From positions 3,742,501-3,806,500 of the forward strand of contig NZ_LT629751.1 in assembly GCF_900104805.1 (NCBI RefSeq): DNA of 64,000 nucleotides, written 5' to 3'. A model generated the notes under the pieces. The model worked only from the letters and a program-made list of their open reading frames with translations. It was not told where the DNA came from and did not search any database. Every line of letters begins with the position of its first letter. Positions within the stretch are counted from its first letter, which is position 1. Positions 42,116 through 54,976 of the stretch are shown here, piece after piece. The translations under genes and the position numbers were made by a program. The stretch comes from Pseudomonas oryzae (GTDB taxonomy: Bacteria; Pseudomonadota; Gammaproteobacteria; Pseudomonadales; Pseudomonadaceae).

Positions 42116-43219
42116 ATGCATTTCACCATTCAACGCGAAGCCCTGCTCAAGCCGCTGCAACTGGTCGCCGGTGTCGTCGAACGCCGGCAGACCCTGCCGG
42201 TGCTGTCCAACGTGCTGCTGGTGGTGCAGGGCCAGCAGCTGTCGCTGACCGGTACCGACCTCGAGGTCGAGCTGGTCGGCCGCGTCGCCCTCGAGGAGCC
42301 GGCCGAGGCCGGCGAGATCACCGTGCCGGCGCGCAAGCTGATGGACATCTGCAAGAGCCTGCCGGCCGACGCGCTGATCGACATCCGCGTCGACGAACAG
42401 AAACTGCTGGTCAAGGCCGGGCGCAGCCGCTTCAGCCTGTCCACCCTGCCGGCCAACGACTTCCCCTCGGTGGAGGAAAGCCAGGGCTCGCTGACCTTCG
42501 CCGTGGCGCAGAGCAAGCTGCGCCGGCTGATCGAGCGCACCAGCTTCGCCATGGCCCAGCAGGACGTGCGCTACTACCTCAACGGCATGCTGCTGGAGGT
42601 CAACGCCGGGCGCCTCAGCGCGGTCGCCACCGACGGCCACCGCCTGGCGCTGTGCGCGCTGGACGCCGGCCTCGAGGCGCCGGACAAGCACCAGGTCATC
42701 GTGCCGCGCAAGGGCATCCTCGAGCTGGCGCGCCTGCTCACCGAGCCGGACGAGCCGGTCAGCATCGTTCTCGGTCAGCACCACATCCGCGCCACCACCG
42801 GCGACTTCACCTTCACTTCCAAGCTGGTCGACGGCAAGTTCCCCGACTACCAGCGCGTGCTGCCGCGCAACGGCGACAAGATGGTGCTCGGCGACCGTCA
42901 GGCGCTGCGCGAGGCGTTCAGCCGCACGGCGATCCTCTCCAACGAGAAGTACCGTGGCATCCGCCTGCAGCTGGCCAGCGGCCTGTTGAAGATCCAGGCC
43001 AACAACCCCGAGCAGGAGGAGGCCGAGGAAGAGGTGCAGGTCGACTACTTCGGCGACGCCCTGGAAGTCGGCTTCAACGTCAGCTATCTGCTCGACGTGC
43101 TCGGCGTGATGACCGCCGACCAGGTGCGCATCACCCTGGCCGATGCCAACAGCAGCGCCCTGCTGCAGGAAGCCGACAACGACGATTCCGCCTACGTCGT
43201 GATGCCGATGCGCCTGTGA
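42116..43219 (+). CDS. dnaN: DNA polymerase III beta subunit (sliding clamp)
   Basis: A 367-residue ring subunit giving polymerase III its processivity. Three clamp domains of about 120 residues each; MHFTIQREALLKPLQLVAGVV is the start, split by family motif RRQTLPVLSN, and the C-terminus YVVMPMRL forms part of the partner-binding cleft. It starts 29 bp after dnaA. Confidence 0.98.
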   Translation: MHFTIQREALLKPLQLVAGVVERRQTLPVLSNVLLVVQGQQLSLTGTDLEVELVGRVALEEPAEAGEITVPARKLMDICKSLPADALIDIRVDEQKLLVKAGRSRFSLSTLPANDFPSVEESQGSLTFAVAQSKLRRLIERTSFAMAQQDVRYYLNGMLLEVNAGRLSAVATDGHRLALCALDAGLEAPDKHQVIVPRKGILELARLLTEPDEPVSIVLGQHHIRATTGDFTFTSKLVDGKFPDYQRVLPRNGDKMVLGDRQALREAFSRTAILSNEKYRGIRLQLASGLLKIQANNPEQEEAEEEVQVDYFGDALEVGFNVSYLLDVLGVMTADQVRITLADANSSALLQEADNDDSAYVVMPMRL

Positions 43220-43224
43220 CCTGC

Positions 43225-43360
43225 CTGGGCGGATCCTGTGGATAAGATGTCGATGACCCTGCCACAGGGTCTGCCCTGCCGCGGATTTCGCGTGCTACAC
43301 GCCGAACGACCTGTGGATAACACTGTGCGCAAGTCCCCGGGAGCCTTTGTCCACAGCGGT
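43225..43360. other. DnaA boxes in the dnaN-recF gap
   Basis: Two exact boxes on the minus strand (43237-43245 and 43312-43320) and a near match TTGTCCACA (43347-43355) occupy the 149 bp between dnaN and recF. They may control recF-gyrB transcription or belong to the wider set of origin-region boxes. Confidence 0.65.
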
Positions 43361-43368
43361 CCGATACC

Positions 43369-46886
<3,518 letters not shown>

Positions 46887-46929
46887 TCGCGGCCTGTGGG
46901 TAACCCGGTTATCCACAGCAGTGCCGACA

Positions 46930-46966
46930 AGACCCCCGGCCGACAGCTGTCGCCGGGGGTTTTTGT
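46930..46966 (+). terminator. Intrinsic terminator of gyrB
   Basis: A 9-bp stem ACCCCCGGC/GCCGGGGGT (932-940 with 952-960, offset 46000) closes an inner short hairpin and is followed by TTTTTGTT. An exact DnaA box lies just before it (46909-46917). Confidence 0.88.
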
Positions 46967-47067
46967 TGGTCCCGACCAGCCAGTTGCCGGGAACCGGGCG
47001 CGCTTAACATCTGTCCAACCGCGAAGATTGCGACAATATCACCACGTCTTTCTTCGAGGTTGGCACC

Positions 47068-47415
47068 ATGCGTAAGGCACTTTCCGTTCTCACCCTCAGC
47101 CTGCTGTTCGCCCAGGGCGCGATGGCCGGCGGTACCACCCAGGCGGCCCTCGGCGGCGGCGTCGGCGGCGCGCTGGGCAGCGTGCTCGGTCAGCAGCTCG
47201 GCGGCAGCACCGGCGCGGTGGTCGGTGCCGGCCTGGGTGGCGCTGCGGGTGGCGCCGCCACCGCCAAGAGCGGCAGCAAGACCAAGGCCGCGGTCGGCGG
47301 TGGCCTGGGCGCCGCCGGTGGTTCGCTGCTCGGCAAGACCCTGGGCGGCAGCACCGGTTCGGCGATCGGCGCCGGCCTCGGCGGCGCGGCGGGTGCGGCG
47401 ATCGGCAGCAAGTAA
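47068..47415 (+). CDS. Secreted glycine-zipper protein
   Basis: A 115-residue protein with a clear signal peptide (MRKALSVLTLSLLFAQGAMA, cleavage after AMA). The rest is almost wholly Gly/Ala/Ser in glycine-zipper repeats. Two halves repeat each other: GGGVGGALGSVLGQQLGGST and GGGLGAAGGSLLGKTLGGST, each followed by a GAGLGGAAG segment, with a short basic spacer KSGSKTKAA between. Such proteins usually associate with the outer membrane. No function is known. It has its own terminator-like hairpin. Confidence 0.82.
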   Translation: MRKALSVLTLSLLFAQGAMAGGTTQAALGGGVGGALGSVLGQQLGGSTGAVVGAGLGGAAGGAATAKSGSKTKAAVGGGLGAAGGSLLGKTLGGSTGSAIGAGLGGAAGAAIGSK

Positions 47416-47442
47416 GGCCGCCATGACGGAGGGTTGTCCGAC

Positions 47443-47590
47443 TGTGGATAACCTTCCCGGCGCAGATGCACAGCCCCGGCTCAGTCCGGGGCTGTTCGTT
47501 TGTGGATAACTGCAGCGTCGCGAGCGGATGAAACTGTCCACAGGGCGCGCTGCCGCGGCGGGCGAAACCCGAAGATCGAGTTGTCCACAG
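47443..47590. other. DnaA-box cluster between the glycine-zipper and lipoprotein genes
   Basis: Exact boxes on the minus strand lie at 47443-47451 and 47501-47509, with TGTCCACAG-type near matches near 47536 and 47582. It marks the right edge of the DnaA-box-rich part of the window. Confidence 0.55.
47470..47502 (+). terminator. Terminator of the glycine-zipper gene
   Basis: An 8-bp stem AGCCCCGG/CCGGGGCT with a 6-nt loop is followed by GTTCGTTTGT. It lies about 55 bp after the stop. Confidence 0.65.
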
Positions 47591-47592
47591 GA

Positions 47593-48921
47593 CTAGGGCG
47601 TCCTGAACCGGTAGGAGTGCTGCGAGGGGCTGACCAGGCGGTTGTTGGCGCTCGGCTGGCTGGCGCTCCACTCGGTGACCCGCTCGCGGCCGTCGAGGGT
47701 GAAGCGGGCGCGCACGCTCCAGAAGTAGTGGCGGCGCGGGCTCAGGGGGCTGAGCAGGGTGTGGCTCGGCTCGTCGAGTCCTTCGCTGCGATAGACGATG
47801 CGTGCCGGGGCGAGATGGCGCTCCTCGGCGATGAGCAGGTCGTAGCGCACGCCGTCGATCCGCTGCATGTCCGCCGCGGCCGCGCGGACGTCGCCCGGCC
47901 GCGGGAAGGCCTGCCAGCGCAAGGTGGGGCGCAGCGAGGCGACCTGGCTCCAGTCGCGCTGCCGGCTGCGGCGGTCTTCGCTGGGCTGGCGGTCGGAACT
48001 GGGCGGCGCGACGGGGGCGAGACCGAAGGCCGCCGGGCTACCGTCGCTGGCGAGTACCCGGCGATCGGGGAACGGATAGAGCATGAACACGTGCTCGTGG
48101 ATGTGCGTGCCGAGCGCCGCGTAACCGGCCTGCAGGGCCTGCACCAGGCGCGTGCCGCCGCCGGCGGCCCACTGCGCCTGCAGGTTGCGCTCGCCCTGGT
48201 AGAGGAACTCGTCCGCGCGCAGCTCGCGATTGTCGGCCGTGCGGATCAGGCGCACCCGGGCCTGCATCAGCAGCTGCAAGGGCTGGTCGATGGCGGGGCC
48301 GAGGGTGGTCACCTCGCTCAGCGCCACCTCGAGCACGCTGTCCACCCCGCTGTCGGCCAGCGGCCGGTAGTCGCCTTCACGCGCGGCGGCGCGAGCGACC
48401 GGCGCCTCGACGCTGACCGCCGCGTCGCCATGCGCCACCGCGGCCTGCTCCACCTGGCGGCGCAGCGCCTCCTGGATTTCGCCCGCCTCGACCGCCTTGT
48501 GCAGGTCTCCCTCCGCCTGGTGCACGGAGCGGCCGCTTGGCGCCTTGACCGCGCCGACCACGCCGCCGACCATCCCGGCGACGCCGCAGACCCCGAACCA
48601 GAGAATCAGCACCGCACCGCAGAAGTCGCCGCTGCAGTGCGACTGGCCGATCGGTTCCAGGCAGTGGACGAAGGTGCTGCCGGCGCTGCTGGCGGCGCCG
48701 GAGAGCTTGTTGCGGGCGAAGCCCTCGAGATGGATGTCCGGCTGGTGCCCGGCGGCGATCACCGCGACCCTGCCGAGATCGGCTTGCCGGCGCGTGTCCG
48801 GCGCGGCCGCCATCTGCTGCAGCCCGGCGCAACCGCTCTGCAGCGACAGGGCGAGACACAGCCCGGCACAGAGCAGGCGTCGGGCGGGAGGCGATGCGGG
48901 GTCGGGGATGCTCCGGAGCAT
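47593..48921 (-). CDS. Unknown lipoprotein
   Basis: A 442-residue protein not recognised by me. The N-terminal signal ends in a lipobox, LQSGC (Cys near 30), so it is probably lipid-anchored. A hydrophobic Gly-rich stretch (FCGAVLILWFGVCGVAGMVGG cut across residues about 100-125) could be a second membrane-associated part. The C-terminal third (TLRWQAFP, VRYDLLIAE, FWSVRARFTLDGRERVTEWS) resembles a fibronectin-III-like fold. ATG 7 bp after AGGTG. It starts a minus-strand run with the DyP peroxidase upstream. Confidence 0.75.
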   Translation of the reverse strand: MLRSIPDPASPPARRLLCAGLCLALSLQSGCAGLQQMAAAPDTRRQADLGRVAVIAAGHQPDIHLEGFARNKLSGAASSAGSTFVHCLEPIGQSHCSGDFCGAVLILWFGVCGVAGMVGGVVGAVKAPSGRSVHQAEGDLHKAVEAGEIQEALRRQVEQAAVAHGDAAVSVEAPVARAAAREGDYRPLADSGVDSVLEVALSEVTTLGPAIDQPLQLLMQARVRLIRTADNRELRADEFLYQGERNLQAQWAAGGGTRLVQALQAGYAALGTHIHEHVFMLYPFPDRRVLASDGSPAAFGLAPVAPPSSDRQPSEDRRSRQRDWSQVASLRPTLRWQAFPRPGDVRAAAADMQRIDGVRYDLLIAEERHLAPARIVYRSEGLDEPSHTLLSPLSPRRHYFWSVRARFTLDGRERVTEWSASQPSANNRLVSPSQHSYRFRTP

Positions 48922-49002
48922 GTGCCGCACCTGACGGCAAGAGAGGTGGTTACCAGTCTTGGTCAGGTGGGCGGGTTTTGCACGCAGGCGCTGGTCGGGG
49001 AC

Positions 49003-49887
49003 TCAGCGCAGCACGGCGCGCAGGTCGAGGCGGCCGTCGCGCACGGGCGGGCACCAGTAGTAGCCGCCGCTGGTCGGTCGACTGAAGCGGAACAGCGCGT
49101 CGACGATGCCGTCTTCCAGGCCGGCCATGCGCCGCAGCTGCACCTCGAAGGCGTCCAGGCTGTGGCCGAAGGCGAGGAACAGCAGGCCGGCCTGTTCGCC
49201 GTCGCTGAACGGCATCGAGCGGCGCACCACGAAGGCCTCCGGCTCGAAGCTCTCCTGGGCGGTGCGCTTGACGTGGGCGGATGCGGGGGCGTCTGCCAGC
49301 TCCTCGTTGTCGCTCTTGCGCCGGCCGATGATGTCGTCCTGCTCGCCCTGCGGCAGGGCGGCGAAGTGATCGAGGTCGTGCACCCAGTGCTGCACGGCGG
49401 CGAAGCTGCCGCCCTGCAGGCCTTCGCCGCCGCCGTTGACGATGGCGGCGGCGACCGCCTCCGCGTCCACCGGGTTCTCGGTGCCGTCCTCGTAGCCGGT
49501 CAGGTCGCGGCCATCGCGGTAGCGGAAGGCGTCGCTGGCCTGCACCAGGCGCAGCGCCGGGGCCAGTGCGGCGACCAGCTCGCGGCTGCGCAGCAGCAGC
49601 TCGCCGCGATCCGCGCCGCGCAGCCAGCACCACAGCGCGTGCTGGGTGGACGGCACGTCGACGCCGGCGCCGCTCAGCGCCGGGAAGGTGCGCAGGCCGG
49701 CGAGCGGCTGGTCGAGGGCCTGCAGCAGCGACTCGCCGAGACCGGCGACGATGGCTTCGCCGTCGGCCAGTTCGGCCAGGCTGGTCAACGCCTGCGGCAG
49801 GCCGGCGGGATTGTCCAGGGCGAAGAACAGGTGGCGGGCCTGCGGCGGAACGGGGCTCGCGAGGATGCCGGGCTGGCAGGGCGTCAT
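49003..49887 (-). CDS. DyP-type heme peroxidase
   Basis: A 294-residue dye-decolourising peroxidase. The family GxxDG motif is GYEDGTENP (near 130), the proximal heme histidine lies in SAHVKRTAQ (near 205), and LLFLAFGHSLDAFEVQLRRM is conserved in the group. No signal peptide or Tat motif is seen, so it is cytosolic unless carried by a partner. ATG after CAGGAG. The physiological substrate is unknown. Confidence 0.88.
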   Translation of the reverse strand: MTPCQPGILASPVPPQARHLFFALDNPAGLPQALTSLAELADGEAIVAGLGESLLQALDQPLAGLRTFPALSGAGVDVPSTQHALWCWLRGADRGELLLRSRELVAALAPALRLVQASDAFRYRDGRDLTGYEDGTENPVDAEAVAAAIVNGGGEGLQGGSFAAVQHWVHDLDHFAALPQGEQDDIIGRRKSDNEELADAPASAHVKRTAQESFEPEAFVVRRSMPFSDGEQAGLLFLAFGHSLDAFEVQLRRMAGLEDGIVDALFRFSRPTSGGYYWCPPVRDGRLDLRAVLR

Positions 49888-49918
49888 GGGCAACTCCTGT
49901 AGACGGAAAGCCCTCATC

Positions 49919-50287
49919 TTAACCGCTGGTCGGCGTGCTGGGGTGGCTGTCGGCCGCCGCGCCGCAGTGCACCGCCAGCCACACGGTCGGCTGGTCGGCG
50001 GCGGTGGCCTCGACGCGGTGGCGCTCGCCGGCGGGGATCAGCAGGTGGTCGCCGGGCGCGAGGGTCACGGGCGCGGTCCGCGAGGCCAGGCGCAGCACGG
50101 CGTGGCCGGCGAGCAGCAGCACCCATTCGTCCCAGGCCTGGTCGTACCAGAAGCCCGGCGGGCTGGCCTGGCCGTGGGAGACGATGCGCTCCACCCGGCA
50201 GCCGGGGCGGCGCAGCAGGTCGTCGAAGCATTCGCCGGTGCGGGCGTCCGGCAGCGGCTGGAACAGGTTGGCGAGGGGGGCGGACAT
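49919..50287 (-). CDS. Small cupin-domain protein
   Basis: A 122-residue single cupin barrel. Motif 1 is WDEWVLLLAGHAVLRL and motif 2 PGDHLLIPAGERHRVE, with a His/Glu set that could bind a metal. It is 31 bp upstream of the peroxidase start on the same strand. Function unknown; cupins of this size are often small-molecule sensors or isomerases. Confidence 0.8.
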   Translation of the reverse strand: MSAPLANLFQPLPDARTGECFDDLLRRPGCRVERIVSHGQASPPGFWYDQAWDEWVLLLAGHAVLRLASRTAPVTLAPGDHLLIPAGERHRVEATAADQPTVWLAVHCGAAADSHPSTPTSG

Positions 50288-50342
50288 CGGCGGCTCCGGT
50301 CGGGCATGGCGGCAACCGCGATCTTACCCCGCCCGGCCGTCT

Positions 50343-51230
50343 TCACCAGTCCAGCTGCAGGCGGCTGGCGAACCGGCGCGGCGCGCCGCTCAGCGGATCG
50401 TCGAAGGCCAGACTCTGCGCCAGCAGCTTGAGCGGGCGGGCATGGTCGTCGGCGGCGTCGGCGGGCTGCGCCAGCGGGTAGAAGGGATCGTTGCAGATCG
50501 GTGCGCCGAGCGCGGCCAGGTGCACGCGCAGCTGGTGCTGGCGGCCGGTGACCGGGAACAGCGCGTAGCGCCACAGCGCGCCGTTGCGCTCGACGACCTG
50601 CATCAGCGTCTCGCTGTTCGGTGTGCCGGGCGCTTCGCGCATGCGGAAGAACGGCTCGCCGCGCACCATCCGGCTCGTGTGCCGGTAGGGAAAGTCGAGC
50701 TGCGGCAGCGCCGGGGCGATCGCCTCGTAGCGCTTGTCGATCTGCCGCTCGCGGAACAGCGCGTGGTAGCGGTCGCGGCTGGCCGGGTTGGTGGAGAACA
50801 GCACCAGTCCGGCGGTGTGGCGGTCTATGCGGTGCAGCGGCACCAGTTGCGGATTGCCGAGGCGCCGGGTGAGGCGCGCCAGCAGGGTTTCCTCGACGTA
50901 GCCGCCCGAGGGAATCACCGGCAGGAAGTGCGGTTTGTCGACCACCAGCAGGTGTTCGTCGTGGTGGAGGATCTGCTCGACGAAGGGGATCGGCGTTTCC
51001 TGCGCCACCTCGCGGAAGTAGTGCACGCGCAGGCCCTCGCGGTACGGATGCGCGGCGTCCAGGGCACGGCCGTCGCCATCCAGCACCTTGCCGCGCTGCA
51101 TGCGCGACAGCCAGGTGGCGCGGTCGATGGCCGGGAAGCGCGCGCACAGGCAGTCGAGCACGGTCGCCCAGTCGCCCGGCGGTAGGTGCAGGGTGCTCGG
51201 GCGCGGCAGGGATGGCGGCGGCTGGGACAT
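50343..51230 (-). CDS. RluA-family pseudouridine synthase
   Basis: A 295-residue synthase. The catalytic aspartate is in PLHRIDRHTAGLVLFS (near 135), the family motif VVDKPHFLPVIPSGG precedes it, and TGRQHQLRVHLAALG binds RNA. The N-terminal part is an S4-like segment. The substrate RNA cannot be read from the sequence. It is divergent from ald. Confidence 0.88.
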   Translation of the reverse strand: MSQPPPSLPRPSTLHLPPGDWATVLDCLCARFPAIDRATWLSRMQRGKVLDGDGRALDAAHPYREGLRVHYFREVAQETPIPFVEQILHHDEHLLVVDKPHFLPVIPSGGYVEETLLARLTRRLGNPQLVPLHRIDRHTAGLVLFSTNPASRDRYHALFRERQIDKRYEAIAPALPQLDFPYRHTSRMVRGEPFFRMREAPGTPNSETLMQVVERNGALWRYALFPVTGRQHQLRVHLAALGAPICNDPFYPLAQPADAADDHARPLKLLAQSLAFDDPLSGAPRRFASRLQLDW

Positions 51231-51382
51231 GGCGGCTCGGCGGGGATGACGGCAGCGCATTAGGCCGCAGATGCCGCCTGCTCGTCAAAACGCCGCGCGC
51301 GGCGGGCGACGAACGCGGCCGTCCGGCCGGATACCGGCGCCGTGCTAGGCTCAAGGAACCAGAGCAGCCAGGGAGATCTGCC

Positions 51383-52504
51383 ATGCGTATCGGGGTACCC
51401 AAGGAAATCAAGAACCACGAATATCGCGTCGGCCTGACCCCGCAGTCGGTGGCCGAACTGCGCGCGCTCGGCCACGAGATCTGGGTGGAAACCCAGGCCG
51501 GCGCCGCCATCGGTTTCAGCGACGCCGACTACATGAAGGCCGGTGCCCACATCGCCCTGGAGGCGGTGAAGGTCTTCGCGGAGGCCGAGCTGATCGTCAA
51601 GGTAAAGGAGCCGCTGGCCTCGGAGCGGATGCGTCTGCATCCGGGGCACACGCTATTCACCTACCTGCACCTGGCGCCTGACCGCGCGCAGACCGACGAG
51701 CTGCTGGCCAGCGGCGCCACCTGCATCGCCTACGAGACGGTCACCGACGCCCAGGGCCGCCTGCCGCTGCTGGCGCCGATGTCCGAGGTGGCCGGGCGCA
51801 TGTCCATCCAGGTCGGCGCCAGCTGCCTGGAGAAGGTGCATGGCGGGCGCGGCGTGCTGCTCGGCGGCGTGCCGGGCGTGGCGCCGGGCAAGGTGGTGAT
51901 CCTCGGCGGCGGCGTGGTCGGCAGCCAGGCGGCGGCCATGGCCATCGGCCTGGGCGCCGACGTCAGCATCCTCGACAAGAACATGGACACCCTGCGGCGC
52001 CTGGACGCCCAGTACGGCAACCGCATCACCACCCTGTACTCGACCGGCGCGGCGGTGCGCGAGCAGGTGCTGGCCGCCGACCTGGTGATCGGCAGCGTGC
52101 TGATTCCCGGCGCCACCGCGCCCAAGCTGGTCAGCGCGGCCATGGTCCGGCAGATGAAGCCCGGCGCGGTGCTGGTCGACGTCGCCATCGACCAGGGCGG
52201 CTGCGCCGAGACCTCGCGGCCGACCACCCACACCCACCCGACCTACGTGGTCGACGAGGTGGTGCACTACTGCGTGGCCAACATGCCCGGCGGCGTGGCG
52301 CGCACCTCGACCCTGGCGCTGAACAACGCCACCCTGCCCTTCGTCATCGCCCTGGCGGACAAGGGCACGCGCCGCGCCCTCGAGGCGGACCTGCACCTGC
52401 GCCACGGCCTCAACGTGGCGGCCGGCGCGGTCACCAACCCCGGCGTGGCGGCGGCGCACCAGCTGCCCTGTGTGCCGGCGGAGGAGGTGCTGGCGCGTCT
52501 GTAG
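51383..52504 (+). CDS. ald: Alanine dehydrogenase
   Basis: A 373-residue NAD-dependent enzyme interconverting L-alanine and pyruvate plus ammonia. [20 protein letters not shown] is the family start; the substrate lysine is in [16 protein letters not shown] follows, and the NAD site is [22 protein letters not shown] near 170. [13 protein letters not shown] is also typical. The ATG lies after AGGGAG; an upstream extension of the frame has no similarity. It is a single gene, divergent from the pseudouridine synthase. Confidence 0.95.
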   Translation: MRIGVPKEIKNHEYRVGLTPQSVAELRALGHEIWVETQAGAAIGFSDADYMKAGAHIALEAVKVFAEAELIVKVKEPLASERMRLHPGHTLFTYLHLAPDRAQTDELLASGATCIAYETVTDAQGRLPLLAPMSEVAGRMSIQVGASCLEKVHGGRGVLLGGVPGVAPGKVVILGGGVVGSQAAAMAIGLGADVSILDKNMDTLRRLDAQYGNRITTLYSTGAAVREQVLAADLVIGSVLIPGATAPKLVSAAMVRQMKPGAVLVDVAIDQGGCAETSRPTTHTHPTYVVDEVVHYCVANMPGGVARTSTLALNNATLPFVIALADKGTRRALEADLHLRHGLNVAAGAVTNPGVAAAHQLPCVPAEEVLARL

Positions 52505-52531
52505 TGCCGCTCGGCGGCTCGCGGACCTGGT

Positions 52532-52585
52532 AGGGTGGCGCGGAGACTGGTTTGCCCCTGGCAAGCACAGCCTCGGCGCCACCCT
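52532..52585. repeat. Inverted repeat after ald
   Basis: AGGGTGGCGC (52532-52541) and GCGCCACCCT (52576-52585) form 10-bp arms around a 34-nt loop, between the convergent ald and sigma-54 regulator genes. It may act as a bidirectional terminator or be a degenerate dispersed repeat; no T-tract is clear. Confidence 0.5.
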
Positions 52586-52641
52586 TTGCTTGTCTGCCTT
52601 ACTGTCGCCTGGCTGCCTGTACGGAATCTTGAGCGCCGGCA

Positions 52642-52657
52642 TGTTCCACGTGGAACA
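52642..52657. other. parS: parS site 2 (ParB binding)
   Basis: Perfect 16-bp palindrome TGTTCCACGTGGAACA, 9 bp past the end of the dmpR-like gene. It is about 12 kb right of oriC. Confidence 0.93.
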
Positions 52658-52665
52658 ACCGGGCG

Positions 52666-54354
<1,689 letters not shown>

Positions 54355-54369
54355 CGGGGGGGTCCGCTG

Positions 54370-54377
54370 TTGTTGTT
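54370..54377 (-). promoter_or_regulatory. Putative Hfq/Crc catabolite-repression motif in the dmpR leader
   Basis: The mRNA would read AACAACAA 16 nt before the dmpR ATG, matching the AANAANAA motif bound by Hfq-Crc in Pseudomonas. The place fits block of translation when preferred carbon is present. Motif seen, role inferred. Confidence 0.5.
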
Positions 54378-54430
54378 ATCGGCGCCGGCGCGGCGCTCAT
54401 GCCTGCATGGAAGCCGCTCGCCAGGAAAAA

Positions 54431-54447
54431 TTCAACCAAATGATCAA
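54431..54447 (-). promoter_or_regulatory. Upstream activator site candidate, distal
   Basis: The minus strand reads TTGATCATTTGGTTGAA, almost the same as the plus-strand TTGATCATATGG-TGAA at 54538. Both resemble XylR/DmpR half-sites (TTGATCA...). Confidence 0.55.
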
Positions 54448-54459
54448 AAAATCCGCCAC

Positions 54460-54475
54460 TTGAGCATTTGCTCAA
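54460..54475. promoter_or_regulatory. Upstream activator site candidate, central inverted repeat
   Basis: TTGAGCA-TT-TGCTCAA is an inverted repeat with 7-bp arms, like XylR/DmpR family sites. It lies about 240 bp before the predicted meta-operon start and within the dmpR promoter region, so it could also serve autoregulation. Confidence 0.65.
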
Positions 54476-54537
54476 CTGCCCGCCGGCACCCGGCAGGGCT
54501 CTGCGGCGCACTCCGGGCGTCGGGCCCGCCGCTGGAA

Positions 54538-54553
54538 TTGATCATATGGTGAA
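54538..54553 (+). promoter_or_regulatory. Upstream activator site candidate, proximal
   Basis: TTGATCATATGGTGAA is centred about 165 bp before the predicted transcription start, within the distance range known for DmpR and XylR sites. Confidence 0.55.
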
Positions 54554-54641
54554 AATCTCCCGCCGGTCGGCGCTCGTCCGCGCCGGCAGTGGCGTCCAGG
54601 CAGCTCCGGCGGCACCTGGCATCATCATAAAAATCCTTTTG

Positions 54642-54654
54642 AATCAGTAACTTG
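54642..54654 (+). promoter_or_regulatory. IHF binding site
   Basis: AATCAGTAACTTG matches the IHF consensus WATCARNNNNTTR at every fixed position. It lies between the activator sites and the sigma-54 promoter, where IHF bending is used by this promoter class. Confidence 0.72.
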
Positions 54655-54684
54655 CAATAAATCCCGGATTGTCATGCGGGGCTT

Positions 54685-54700
54685 TGGCACAGCCGTTGCT
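54685..54700 (+). promoter_or_regulatory. Sigma-54 promoter of the meta operon
   Basis: TGGCACAGCCGTTGCT is a perfect -24/-12 match (TGGCAC-N5-TTGCW). Transcription would start near 54711, leaving a leader of about 265 nt before the dioxygenase gene. Confidence 0.88.
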
Positions 54701-54710
54701 GAAGCACTGC

Positions 54711-54976
54711 CACCAGGCATGCCGGTCGCTGCTGTCACGACCGCGCTGCCCGGGCCAGCCGCAGACAATAACAACGACGGTACGCTCGCCATGCCCATCG
54801 CCATCCTGCCGCGCCCCGCGCGTCATCCCTCCCCGCCCGCCGCCGCCGTGTCGGGTGCCGTCCTGCCCCTTCCCTACCGTTCGCAGCGCGTGCCGCGCTG
54901 AGCTGCGTCATGGCCCGCGGATCCGCGCGCGGATCCAAACCCGTTTGATCCGACAACAAAGACAAGAGGTGTCGAG
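54711..54976 (+). other. Long leader of the meta operon
   Basis: This untranslated-looking stretch follows the sigma-54 start. It includes AATAACAA (54767-54774), another Hfq/Crc-type motif, 16 nt before an ATG (54791) that opens a 36-codon frame without a ribosome site. No ferredoxin gene (dmpQ/xylT type) or phenol hydroxylase remnant is recognisable. Confidence 0.5.

Noticed and set aside
54674-54901. A 75-codon frame in the meta-operon leader
   Set aside because: Its first ATG lies before the predicted transcription start and overlaps the sigma-54 promoter; there is no ribosome site and the composition is Pro/Ala-rich noise.
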